Source: Chloroflexota bacterium (GTDB lineage Bacteria; Chloroflexota; Anaerolineae; CG2-30-64-16). From it: a DNA stretch of 16,409 bases. Location: positions 1-16,409 of the forward strand of contig JAKPQT010000031.1 of assembly GCA_029555885.1 (NCBI GenBank), written 5' to 3'. How positions within the stretch are numbered: the first letter of the stretch is position 1; every line of letters begins with the position of its first letter. Made by a program: the position numbers and the translations under genes. Below are positions 7,991 to 14,199 of the stretch, in pieces. The notes beneath the pieces were generated by a model. That model searched no databases and was not told the origin of the DNA. It saw only the letters and a list, made by a program, of their open reading frames with translations.

Positions 7991-8017
7991 CCAAGCGCCT
8001 GGCAGGGCATTTTCGTT
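7978..8017 (+). terminator. Attenuator 1: intrinsic terminator
   Basis: GCCCTGTCAGG (7978-7988) pairs with CCTGGCAGGGC (7998-8008) through 11 bp including one G-U. One more C-G closes a 7-nt loop. ATTTTCGTT follows (8009-8017). The T-run is short, so partial readthrough to the second attenuator is plausible. Confidence 0.75.
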
Positions 8018-8029
8018 AACGCATCATGC

Positions 8030-8055
8030 GCCGGCTGGTCTCCGACCGAGCCGGC
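8030..8055 (+). other. Spacer hairpin between the two attenuators
   Basis: GCCGGCTGGTC (8030-8040) pairs with GACC and AGCCGGC (8044-8047, 8049-8055): 11 bp, 3-nt loop, one bulged G. No T-run follows. It may insulate the two switches or position the ribosome-binding site of leader 2 at 8071-8076. Confidence 0.6.
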
Positions 8056-8080
8056 CCAAAGGTAAATCACGAGGGATCGC

Positions 8081-8146
8081 ATGTTCCACAACTTGAAGCG
8101 CGCTAAGAAGCAGTTGACCAGCTTGCCAGACTGGAGGTCTGGATAG
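8081..8146 (+). CDS. Lysine leader peptide 2
   Basis: 21 aa from ATG 8081 to TAG 8144-8146, with GAGGGA at 8071-8076 just upstream. Three Lys residues (6, 9, 10; all AAG) form KRAKK, again with a Lys-Lys pair (8105-8110). A 6-bp, 5-nt-loop hairpin (8126-8142) lies inside the 3' part of the ORF, the same stem and loop size as in leader 1. The peptide sequences themselves are not alignable beyond the Lys cluster, so conservation appears to be of layout rather than protein. The inferred role is a second, independent stall-sensing ORF for the same operon. It is less certain than leader 1 because the antiterminator reaches only the upper part of its terminator. Confidence 0.8.
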   Translation: MFHNLKRAKKQLTSLPDWRSG

Positions 8147-8159
8147 GCCGCTAGCGCGC
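8098..8159 (+). promoter_or_regulatory. Attenuator 2: enclosing helix and protector hairpin
   Basis: GCGCGCTA (8098-8105), spanning the last base of one Lys codon to the first base of the next, is perfectly complementary to TAGCGCGC (8152-8159). It encloses the hairpin CCAGAC (8126-8131) with GTCTGG (8137-8142). This repeats the nested layout of attenuator 1 with unrelated sequence. Confidence 0.7.
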
Positions 8160-8197
8160 ACCCTATGCCCGCAAAGCCCCTTCCGAGCCAGTCTGGC
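8125..8197 (+). promoter_or_regulatory. Attenuator 2: antiterminator pairing
   Basis: GCCAGACTGG (8125-8134, inside leader ORF 2) is perfectly complementary over 10 bp to CCAGTCTGGC (8188-8197). The latter forms the upper stem and loop of terminator 2. The pairing therefore excludes the upper terminator stem but leaves the lower nine base pairs able to form a pseudoknot-like alternative. Confidence 0.68.
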
Positions 8198-8212
8198 CGG
8201 AGGGGCTTTTTT
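8173..8212 (+). terminator. Attenuator 2: intrinsic terminator before lysW
   Basis: AAAGCCCCT (8173-8181) pairs with AGGGGCTTT (8201-8209). The stem continues through CCG/CGG and GCCA/TGGC with two single-base bulges (T8182, A8186), about 16 bp with a 3-nt loop. Six Ts follow (8207-8212). It sits 29 nt before the lysW ATG and is a strong intrinsic terminator by form. Confidence 0.85.
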
Positions 8213-8241
8213 ATGTCCAAACACTTATTGGAGGAAACACC

Positions 8242-8412
8242 ATGACGCTCGAAGTACTCTGCCCGGAATGTGAAGGCCCCGTTGAGCTGCGCGACCCGCT
8301 GCAAGGCGAGATCGTGCCCTGCCCGTCGTGCGGCGCGGACCTGGAGGTCGTCAGCCTGGACCCGCTGCGGCTCGAGCTGGCGCCGGAGGAAGAGGAGGAC
8401 TGGGGCGAATGA
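8242..8412 (+). CDS. lysW: Amino-group carrier protein LysW
   Basis: 56 aa, below most ORF-length cutoffs. GGAGGA (8230-8235) lies 6 nt before ATG 8242. It has the family's two Cys pairs (CPEC at residues 7-10 and CPSC at 27-30) that bind zinc, an acidic middle and tail, and the diagnostic C-terminal EDWGE. The last Glu is the attachment point: LysX joins the alpha-amino group of alpha-aminoadipate to its gamma-carboxyl, and LysZ, LysY and LysJ act on the carried molecule through the acidic surface of LysW. The codons for the acidic tail (GAG GAA GAG GAG) also supply the AGGAGG (8393-8398) that serves lysX, whose ATG overlaps the lysW stop (ATGA). It is the first gene after the tandem attenuators. 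Confidence 0.96.
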   Translation: MTLEVLCPECEGPVELRDPLQGEIVPCPSCGADLEVVSLDPLRLELAPEEEEDWGE

Positions 8413-9431
8413 ACGCAACGTCTCCTTCGAATGGCAATGGCTCGTCTGGGGATGGCTCATCCACCGTGTTGAGCCGTACACCCGCTCAGGATGCCCACGG
8501 CTCCCGGCCGCGCGTGGCCGTCATCGTCTCCCGCATCCGCGTGGAAGAGAAGCTGCTGCTGCAGGCCCTTGAAATGACCGGCGCGCACGTCGAGGTCGTG
8601 AACGACGACAGCCTGGTGCTCCCCCTGCCCGCCGACGCCACCGTGCCCTTCCCCATCCGCGCCGATGTAGTGCTCGAACGTTCGGTCAGTGCGGCGCGCG
8701 GGCTCTATGCGCTGCGCCTGCTCGAACTGGCAGGCATTCCGACGGTCAACCGCTATGCCACCGCCGCGACCTGTTGGGACAAGCTGCTGACCACCGCCGC
8801 GCTCGCCGCGGCCGGTGTACCGCAACCCCGCACCCGCGTGGCCTTCACCCCGGAATCTGCGCTCGCAGCCATCGAGGAGCTGGGCTATCCCGCGGTCCTC
8901 AAGCCCATCGTCGGCTCATGGGGCCGCCTGCTCGCGCGCGTCAATGATCGGGACGCAGCCGAAGCCATCCTGGAGCACAAGGACGTCCTCGGCTCATACC
9001 TGCACAGCATCTACTACATCCAGGAATACATTGCCAAGCCCGGCCGCGATATCCGCGCCTTCGTCATCGGTGACGAGACCATCTGCGCTATCTACCGGGA
9101 CTCGGCCCACTGGATCACCAACACGGCGCGCGGGGGCGCGGCGAGCAACTGCCCGGTCACCCCGGAGCTGGACAGCTTATGCCGGATGGCTGCCCAAGCG
9201 GTCGGCGGCGGGGTGCTGGCGATCGACGTGCTCGAGGACCCGGATCGCGGCCTGCTGGTCAACGAGGTCAATCACACGATGGAATTCCGCAACAGCATCG
9301 CCACGACCGGGGTGGACATCCCCGGCCGCGTGGCGGAGTACGTTCTGCAGGTCGCGCGGGGCCTCACCCCCCGGCTCCCTCTCCTGATGGCGCATCAGGA
9401 GAGGGGGAGTTCACAGGGGGTGAGGTTATGA
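8409..9431 (+). CDS. lysX: LysW-alpha-aminoadipate ligase LysX
   Basis: 340 aa, ATP-grasp family. It joins alpha-aminoadipate to the C-terminal Glu of LysW with ATP. Visible motifs are [39 protein letters not shown] (K165), [27 protein letters not shown] and NEVNHTMEF (N285 region, metal and ATP binding), all nearly identical in form to Thermus LysX. Start 8409 overlaps lysW by ATGA. It gives an N-terminal Ser/Gly/Asn-rich extension of about 37 residues that Thermus LysX lacks; the core begins near residue 38. The C-terminus after VARG is encoded by the palindromic repeat at 9362-9425, so the last 20 or so residues are repeat-derived. It overlaps lysY by ATGA. LysX is preferred over ArgX because of the homocitrate branch in the same operon. 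Confidence 0.95.
   Translation: MNATSPSNGNGSSGDGSSTVLSRTPAQDAHGSRPRVAVIVSRIRVEEKLLLQALEMTGAHVEVVNDDSLVLPLPADATVPFPIRADVVLERSVSAARGLYALRLLELAGIPTVNRYATAATCWDKLLTTAALAAAGVPQPRTRVAFTPESALAAIEELGYPAVLKPIVGSWGRLLARVNDRDAAEAILEHKDVLGSYLHSIYYIQEYIAKPGRDIRAFVIGDETICAIYRDSAHWITNTARGGAASNCPVTPELDSLCRMAAQAVGGGVLAIDVLEDPDRGLLVNEVNHTMEFRNSIATTGVDIPGRVAEYVLQVARGLTPRLPLLMAHQERGSSQGVRL
9362..9425. repeat. REP-like palindrome spanning lysX end and lysY ribosome-binding site
   Basis: CTCCCTCTCCTGAT (9375-9388) pairs with 9394-9409 over loop GGCGC with a two-G bulge. An outer CCTCACCCCC/GGGGGTGAGG arm (9362-9371, 9416-9425) is also complementary. It shares words with the repeat at 41-99. It encodes the LysX tail, and its right arm supplies AGGGGG for lysY, so it has been built into both genes. 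Confidence 0.82.
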
Positions 9432-10477
9432 CAGCTGTCACCGTCTCCATCGCCGGCGGCTCCGGCTACGGCGGCGGGGAGCTGCTCCGCCTGCTGACTG
9501 GTCATCCCTGCATGACGGTCGGCCAGGTGACCTCCGAGTCGCACGCTGGAGATTATGTCCACAGCCTCCACCCGAACCTGCGACCGGTGGGTCGGCGGCA
9601 GGCCATCCGCTTCACATCGCTCAGCGAGCTGGCCCCCTGCGACGTCCTCTTCCTGGCCCTGCCGCACGGCGAGGCGCAGCGCCGCATCGACCACTTCGCC
9701 TCACTGGCCCCAGCCATCGTTGACCTGTCCGCCGACTTCCGCCTCCCCGACCCTGACGACTATGAGCGCACCTACGGCCATCCGCACGCTGCAGCACGCT
9801 GGCTGCCGCGCTTCGCCTACGGGCTGCCGGAGGCCAACCGCCAGGCCATCCGGGCGAGCCGCCACGTCAGCGGCGTAGGGTGCAACGCGACCGCGGCCAA
9901 CCTGGCACTGCTGCCGCTCGTGCGCGCGGGGCTGCTGCGGACCGACCGGCCCATCGTCGTAGACGTAAAGGCCGGGTCATCCGAGGGCGGCGCTTCGGCC
10001 AGCGCGGCCTCGCATCACCCGGAGCGTGCAGGCGCGGTGCGCTCGTTTGCGCCGACCGGCCACCGCCATGAGGCGGAGGTGCGCCGCGTGCTGGGCCGCG
10101 AGGATGTCTACCTATCGGTCACGTCCATCGAACTGGTGCGCGGGGTGCTGGCAACGGCCCACGCGTGGGTCGAACCGGGCGTGGCTGAGAAGGACCTGTG
10201 GCGTGCATACCGGGCGGCCTACAGCGCGGAGCCTTTTATTCGCATCGTACACGAGCGCGGGGGCATCTACCGCCACCCGGAACCGAAGCTACTGGCCGGC
10301 ACCAACCTGGCCGATGTCGGCTGGGAGTTGGACGCGGCGACTGGGCGGCTCGTCGCGCTGGCCGCGCTGGATAACCTGGGCAAGGGCGCGGCCGGCAGCG
10401 CCGTCCAGTGCATGAACCTCATGCTCGGCTGGGATGAGACCCTCGGCCTCGACGCATGCGGCCTGCACCCGGCCTGA
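9428..10477 (+). CDS. lysY: LysW-alpha-aminoadipyl-6-phosphate reductase LysY
   Basis: 349 aa, ArgC/LysY family, NADPH-dependent reduction of the acyl phosphate made by LysZ to LysW-aminoadipate semialdehyde. The N-terminus has the Rossmann motif [14 protein letters not shown]. The catalytic Cys is C152 in [16 protein letters not shown], and the conserved His is in [10 protein letters not shown] (H212). The substrate loop reads KAGSSEGGA, the LysY form rather than the SGAGR form of true ArgC. Start ATG 9428 overlaps the lysX stop. The upstream repeat provides the ribosome-binding site. The length is normal for the family and no defect is seen. A 119-nt repeat-filled gap follows before lysZ. 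Confidence 0.94.
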   Translation: MTAVTVSIAGGSGYGGGELLRLLTGHPCMTVGQVTSESHAGDYVHSLHPNLRPVGRRQAIRFTSLSELAPCDVLFLALPHGEAQRRIDHFASLAPAIVDLSADFRLPDPDDYERTYGHPHAAARWLPRFAYGLPEANRQAIRASRHVSGVGCNATAANLALLPLVRAGLLRTDRPIVVDVKAGSSEGGASASAASHHPERAGAVRSFAPTGHRHEAEVRRVLGREDVYLSVTSIELVRGVLATAHAWVEPGVAEKDLWRAYRAAYSAEPFIRIVHERGGIYRHPEPKLLAGTNLADVGWELDAATGRLVALAALDNLGKGAAGSAVQCMNLMLGWDETLGLDACGLHPA

Positions 10478-10483
10478 CGATTC

Positions 10484-10578
10484 GCCACGAATTACACGAA
10501 TGGGACGAATTGACACGAAATGCACAGAAATAACCCGAATCAATTCGATGAATTCGTCAGCTTCGTGCAATTCGTGGC
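10484..10578. repeat. Inverted repeat GCCACGAATTACACGAA, copy 1
   Basis: The left arm (10484-10500) and right arm (10562-10578) are complementary at 16 of 17 positions. Further GAATTGACACGAA-like words lie between them, so the arms are made of degenerate CACGAATT units. It fills the lysY-lysZ gap. A second copy lies between lysJ and hcs (12795-12882). The lysZ ribosome-binding site (10587-10591) is just beyond the right arm. Confidence 0.85.
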
Positions 10579-10596
10579 AGAAGCACAGGAGCAACT

Positions 10597-11499
10597 ATGG
10601 ACTCTATCGTAGTCAAAGTCGGCGGCGCAGCAGGCGTCGCAATCGAACCGGTTATCGAGGACCTGGCATCGCTCGTGCGCGAGGGCTGGCCCGTCGTGCT
10701 GGTGCACGGCACTTCCGCGGCAGCAGACGCGCTCGCGGCACGCATGGGCTTGCCCGTCCGCCACATCACCTCGCCATCGGGCCATGTCAGCCGCTACACC
10801 GACCCGGCCATGCTCGAGGTCTACGCGGCGGCTGCGGCGGGCGATGTCAACACCGCGCTCGTCGCGGACCTCCAGGGCGCGGGCTGCAACGCGCTGGGGC
10901 TGGCGGGCGTCGACGGCCGGCTGCTCGTCGCGCGGCGCAAGGACGCGGTACGGGCCATCGAAGCGGGCCGCCAGCGCATCATCCGCGACGACTTCACCGG
11001 CCAGCTCGAAAGCGCCAACGGCGAGCTGCTCCATCTGCTGCTCGTCGCGGGCTATACGCCGGTCATTGCGCCGCTGGCCCTGGGCCTGGGCGGTGAGCGG
11101 CTCAACGTGGACGGCGACCGCGCGGCCGCGCTGGTCGCCGGCGCGCTCGGCGCCTCCGCGCTGGTCATCCTGAGCAACGTGCCCGGCCTGCTGGCCGACT
11201 ATCCCGACGAAAACAGCCTGATCTCCCACATCGACCCAGCGCACCTGCCGATGGTGGAGGGTCTGGCGCAGGGCCGCATGAAGAAGAAGCTGCTGGCCGC
11301 ACGCGAGGCGCTCGCAACGGGCGTGCCCACGGTCATTCTCGCTGACTCGCGACGCTCCGAGCCTATCCGCGCCGCGCTCGCCGGCCGCGGGACGGTTATC
11401 GGCGACCAATTGAAGATTGAAGATTACAGATTGAAGATTGATAGTTTCGAATGGCAGGAGAGTCGGTTACAGGTCGAAAGTACGCAAGTTGCAGGTTAG
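10597..11499 (+). CDS. lysZ: LysW-alpha-aminoadipate 6-kinase LysZ
   Basis: 300 aa, amino acid kinase (ArgB-like) family. It phosphorylates the side-chain carboxyl of LysW-bound aminoadipate. AGGAG at 10587-10591 supports ATG 10597. Visible are IVVKVGGAAG (nucleotide/phosphate site), VLVHGTSAAADALA, GHVSRYTDPAMLEVY, NALGLAGVDGRLL, LNVDGDRAAALVAGALGA, LSNVPGLLADYPDE and AQGRMKKKLLAA, all in the LysZ pattern. The Thermus-like core ends at about GTVIGDQ. The remaining roughly 27 residues (LKIEDYRLKI onward) are translated from the left arm and interior of an inverted repeat, giving an unusual charged tail of no expected function. The next gene starts 74 nt after the stop. Confidence 0.94.
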   Translation: MDSIVVKVGGAAGVAIEPVIEDLASLVREGWPVVLVHGTSAAADALAARMGLPVRHITSPSGHVSRYTDPAMLEVYAAAAAGDVNTALVADLQGAGCNALGLAGVDGRLLVARRKDAVRAIEAGRQRIIRDDFTGQLESANGELLHLLLVAGYTPVIAPLALGLGGERLNVDGDRAAALVAGALGASALVILSNVPGLLADYPDENSLISHIDPAHLPMVEGLAQGRMKKKLLAAREALATGVPTVILADSRRSEPIRAALAGRGTVIGDQLKIEDYRLKIDSFEWQESRLQVESTQVAG

Positions 11500-11625
11500 C
11501 AATGACCCTCCTGCCTTGACCGGCCTCACCGAATGTGCTCGCCGGCTTTGCCAACCGTGAAAGGATAGAAGACATGTCCATCAACATAACTCAACTACAA
11601 TCTTCAATCTTCAATCTTCAATCTG
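11409..11625. repeat. Inverted repeat with ATTGAAG tandem arms across lysZ-lysJ
   Basis: The left arm 11409-11441 has four ATTGAAG-like 7-mers; the right arm 11598-11625 has four of the complementary CTTCAAT type. The arms lie inside the two genes: the left encodes the LysZ tail and the right encodes residues of the LysJ N-terminus. The stop of lysZ and the ribosome-binding site and start of lysJ are in the loop. Confidence 0.85.
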
Positions 11626-12791
11626 AAATGGTGCGTTCGGAGGTGGCCCACACTTCGGGCGTCTATCCGAAGCGACCGCTGGCGATCGTGCGCGGGGAAG
11701 GCGCGCGGGTGTGGGATGACGAGGGCCGCGAGTACATCGACTGCGTAGGCGGCCAGGGCGCGGCCAACCTCGGCCATGCGCACCCGGCGATCGTCGCCGC
11801 GCTGAGCGAGCAGGCCGCCCGCCTCATCTCCTGCCCGGAAATCTTCTACAACGATCGCCGCGCCGAGCTGCTGGCCAGGCTGACAGAGGTCGCGCCGGAG
11901 GGACTCGACCGCGCGTTCCTGTGCAACTCCGGCACGGAGGCCGTCGAGGCCGCGCTCAAGTTCGCACGGCTGGCAACGGGGCGCACAGGCGTCGTGGCTG
12001 CTATGCGCGGCTTCCACGGCCGCACGATGGGTGCGCTCTCCGCGACCTGGCACCGCGACTATCGAACGCCCTTCGAGCCGCTCATCCCCGGATTTTCCCA
12101 CGTCCCCTATAACGACCTGGGGGCGCTGGAGCAGGCAGTGACCGACGACACCGCGGCGGTCCTGCTGGAACCCGTGCAGGGCGAGGGCGGCGTCCACCCG
12201 GCCGCGCCGGGGTATCTCGCATCGGCGGCAGAGCTGTGCCGCGAGCGGGGCGCGCTGCTCATCCTGGATGAGGTGCAGACGGGCTTCGGGCGCACAGGGC
12301 GGCTCTTTGCGTGCGAGCACGACGGCGTTACCCCGGACCTGCTGGCCGTCGCGAAGTCGATGGCCGGGGGCGTGCCGATGGGCGCGTGTCTCATCGGGCC
12401 GCGCGTGGGCAGGCTGGCGCCGCTCAGCCACGGCAGCACGTTCGGCGGCAACCCGCTTGCCTGTGCGGCCGGCCTTGCCACGCTCGACATGCTGACCCGC
12501 GTCGATCCGCTCACCGGCGAGACCCTGCCCCAGCGCGCGGCGCGGCTCGGCGGGTGGCTGGTAGATGCCATCCGCAGCCTGGACGCACCGTCCGTACGTG
12601 AGGTACGCGGTCGCGGTCTCCTGGTCGGCGTGGAGCTGCGCAGCAAGGTGACGCCCGTGCTCCAGCAGCTTCAGGCGCTCGGCGTCCTGGCGCTGCCTGC
12701 CGGCATGACGGTGCTGCGCCTCCTGCCGCCGCTGCTCATCACCGAAGACGAGCTCGCACGCGTCGTCGACGCCCTGCGCGAGGTGTTATAG
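11574..12791 (+). CDS. lysJ: LysW-lysine aminotransferase LysJ
   Basis: 405 aa, class III (ArgD/acetylornithine-type) PLP aminotransferase. It converts LysW-aminoadipate semialdehyde to LysW-lysine with glutamate as donor. Motifs: GVYPKRPLAIVRGEGARVW at the family N-terminus, NSGTEAVEAALKFAR (PLP phosphate), ILDEVQTGFGRTG, and VAKSMAGGVPMGA with the Schiff-base K261. I chose ATG 11574 because GAAAGGA (11559-11565) precedes it. GTG 11535 is further upstream without better support. ATG 11628 gives the Thermus-like natural N-terminus but has no ribosome-binding site. The 18 residues between 11574 and 11628 include IFNLQS-type sequence from the repeat arm, so they are a repeat-derived extension. 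A 106-nt repeat follows before hcs. Confidence 0.93.
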   Translation: MSINITQLQSSIFNLQSEMVRSEVAHTSGVYPKRPLAIVRGEGARVWDDEGREYIDCVGGQGAANLGHAHPAIVAALSEQAARLISCPEIFYNDRRAELLARLTEVAPEGLDRAFLCNSGTEAVEAALKFARLATGRTGVVAAMRGFHGRTMGALSATWHRDYRTPFEPLIPGFSHVPYNDLGALEQAVTDDTAAVLLEPVQGEGGVHPAAPGYLASAAELCRERGALLILDEVQTGFGRTGRLFACEHDGVTPDLLAVAKSMAGGVPMGACLIGPRVGRLAPLSHGSTFGGNPLACAAGLATLDMLTRVDPLTGETLPQRAARLGGWLVDAIRSLDAPSVREVRGRGLLVGVELRSKVTPVLQQLQALGVLALPAGMTVLRLLPPLLITEDELARVVDALREVL

Positions 12792-12794
12792 GTC

Positions 12795-12882
12795 GCCACG
12801 AATGACACGAATTGGTCGAATGGACACGAATTGATCCCATTATTCAATTCGCCCAATTCGTCGCATTCGTGTAATTCGTGGC
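12795..12882. repeat. Inverted repeat GCCACGAATTACACGAAT, copy 2
   Basis: The left arm (12795-12812) and right arm (12865-12882) are complementary at 17 of 18 positions, matching the arms of copy 1 (10484-10578). It occupies nearly all of the lysJ-hcs gap. The right arm ends 2 nt before the AAAGG region (12885-12889) used by hcs, the same placement as copy 1 relative to lysZ. Confidence 0.85.
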
Positions 12883-12897
12883 AGAAAGGCAGTCTCC

Positions 12898-14058
12898 ATG
12901 TCCTTACAGGATTACTCGATCATCGACTCGACCCTTCGCGAGGGCGAGCAGTTCATCAACGCACAATTCACGACCGAACAGAAGATGCGGATCGCGGCCG
13001 CACTGGACGAATTCGGCGTGGAATACCTGGAACTCACCTCGCCCCAGGCCTCGCCGGGCAGCCTGGCCGACCTGCGCACGATCGCGGGCATGGGGTTGCG
13101 CGCCCGGATACTGACCCACATCCGCTGCCACCGGGACGATGCACAGGTCGCGCTGGAGGCCGGCGTGCAGGGCGTGGATGTGGTCATCGGCACGTCTTCC
13201 CGCCTCCGCCAGTTCAGCCACGGCAAGAGCATCGACGAGATCATCGAAACGGCAGCGGACGTGCTGCCGTGGATCCGCCGCCAGTGTCCCGATATCGAGC
13301 TGCGCTTCAGCACGGAGGACTCGTTCCGCAGCGAGGAAGCGGAGCTACTGCGCGTATACCTGGCCGTGGACCGGCTGGGCGTGGTCAACCGGCTGGGCAT
13401 CGCAGACACCGTCGGCATCGCGTCGCCATCGCAGGTGTCCCGGCTGGTCGGCACGCTGCGCCGGCTGACGCACTGCGACATCGAATTTCACGGGCACAAT
13501 GACTCCGGCTGCGCAATTGCCAACGCGTTCGCCGCGCTCGAAGCAGGCGCGACGCACATCGATACGACCGTCCTGGGCATCGGGGAGCGCAACGGCATCA
13601 CGCCGCTCGGCGGGTTCGTCGCGCGCATGTACACCCACGACCGGGCCACCACGCAGCGCAAATACCGACTGGACCACCTGCGCCGGCTCGACATGATGGT
13701 GGGCGAGATGGTGAACGTGGATATTCCCTTCAACAACTATGTCACGGGCTTCAGCGCGTTCACCCACAAGGCCGGCATCCATGCCAAGGCTATCCTCAAT
13801 GCGCCGGAGACCTACGAGGCCCTTGACCCGCATGACTTCGGCCTGACGCGCTACATCTCGATTGCGCACCGGCTCACCGGCTGGAATGCGGTCCGCGCGC
13901 GCGCGGACCAGTTGGGCCTGGCCCTCTCCGATGCGCACGTAAAGGCGCTGACCCAGCACATCAAGGTGCTGGCCGACGAGCACGCGCTGACGCTGGACGA
14001 CGTGGACAACCTGCTCCGCAACTGGGGCAACGGACGGCGTGAAGAGGTGACAAGGTGA
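12898..14058 (+). CDS. hcs: Homocitrate synthase
   Basis: 386 aa, DRE-TIM metallolyase family. It condenses 2-oxoglutarate and acetyl-CoA to homocitrate, the committed step of the AAA route. [12 protein letters not shown] near the N-terminus gives the catalytic Arg (R14) and metal/base region. [16 protein letters not shown] has the metal-binding His pair (H198, H200). [25 protein letters not shown] and [10 protein letters not shown] follow as in Thermus homocitrate synthase, which is 376 aa. These features and the lys operon setting separate it from 2-isopropylmalate synthase. AAAGG at 12885-12889 supports the start. The last residues (REEVTR) and the stop codon come from the left arm of the GGTGACAA repeat. 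Confidence 0.93.
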   Translation: MSLQDYSIIDSTLREGEQFINAQFTTEQKMRIAAALDEFGVEYLELTSPQASPGSLADLRTIAGMGLRARILTHIRCHRDDAQVALEAGVQGVDVVIGTSSRLRQFSHGKSIDEIIETAADVLPWIRRQCPDIELRFSTEDSFRSEEAELLRVYLAVDRLGVVNRLGIADTVGIASPSQVSRLVGTLRRLTHCDIEFHGHNDSGCAIANAFAALEAGATHIDTTVLGIGERNGITPLGGFVARMYTHDRATTQRKYRLDHLRRLDMMVGEMVNVDIPFNNYVTGFSAFTHKAGIHAKAILNAPETYEALDPHDFGLTRYISIAHRLTGWNAVRARADQLGLALSDAHVKALTQHIKVLADEHALTLDDVDNLLRNWGNGRREEVTR

Positions 14059-14186
14059 CCGGGTGACGAGGTGACAAGGTGAATCTGGACGGGCGTGGTC
14101 TTTCCCCATAGGGCTTGGCCCGCACCTGTGGCCAGAAGGCTCAACCCGCAACTACGCATCACCTTGTCACCATGTCACCTTGTCAC
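14044..14186. repeat. Inverted repeat with GGTGACAA tandem arms between hcs and homoaconitase
   Basis: The left arm 14044-14082 is a run of GGTGACAA/GGTGACG words; the right arm 14159-14186 is the complementary TCACCTTGTCACCATG type. The hcs stop lies inside the left arm. The homoaconitase ribosome-binding site (AAGGGGGG, 14188-14195) begins 2 nt after the right arm. Bases 14083-14158 between the arms show no feature I can assign. Confidence 0.85.
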
Positions 14187-14199
14187 GAAGGGGGGAACA

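Larger units (their letters stand above)
7845..8241 (+). ncRNA. Predicted 5' leader RNA with tandem lysine attenuators
   Basis: From the predicted start to the lysW ATG the RNA carries leader ORF 1, terminator 1, a spacer hairpin, leader ORF 2 and terminator 2. I see no T-box GGUGG-type antiterminator sequence and nothing I recognise as a lysine riboswitch, so the leader ORFs are the only evident lysine sensors. The start and the RNA's existence are inferred from the promoter. Confidence 0.75.

Noticed and set aside
8026..8106. Possible additional short ORF starting at ATG 8026 between the attenuators
   Set aside because: No ribosome-binding site, starts in the spacer hairpin, has few Lys codons and overlaps leader ORF 2 in another frame.
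7845..8241. T-box or lysine (L-box) riboswitch as the regulator of lysW
   Set aside because: No GGUGG-type T-box antiterminator motif and no recognisable lysine riboswitch core. The two Lys-rich leader ORFs explain the terminators better.
11409..11625. CRISPR-like array
   Set aside because: The 7-base direct words lack regular spacers and the two arms are inverted, so this is an inverted repeat, not CRISPR.
8409..12791. Arginine biosynthesis (argX/argC/argB/argD) reading of lysX-lysY-lysZ-lysJ
   Set aside because: The same operon carries homocitrate synthase, homoaconitase and homoisocitrate dehydrogenase, and the leader peptides are Lys-rich. A dual lysine/arginine role cannot be excluded.
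14095..14199. Extended start (14095) for homoaconitase
   Set aside because: Lies within the GGTGACAA repeat without a ribosome-binding site. ATG 14200 has AAGGGGGG and the expected N-terminus.
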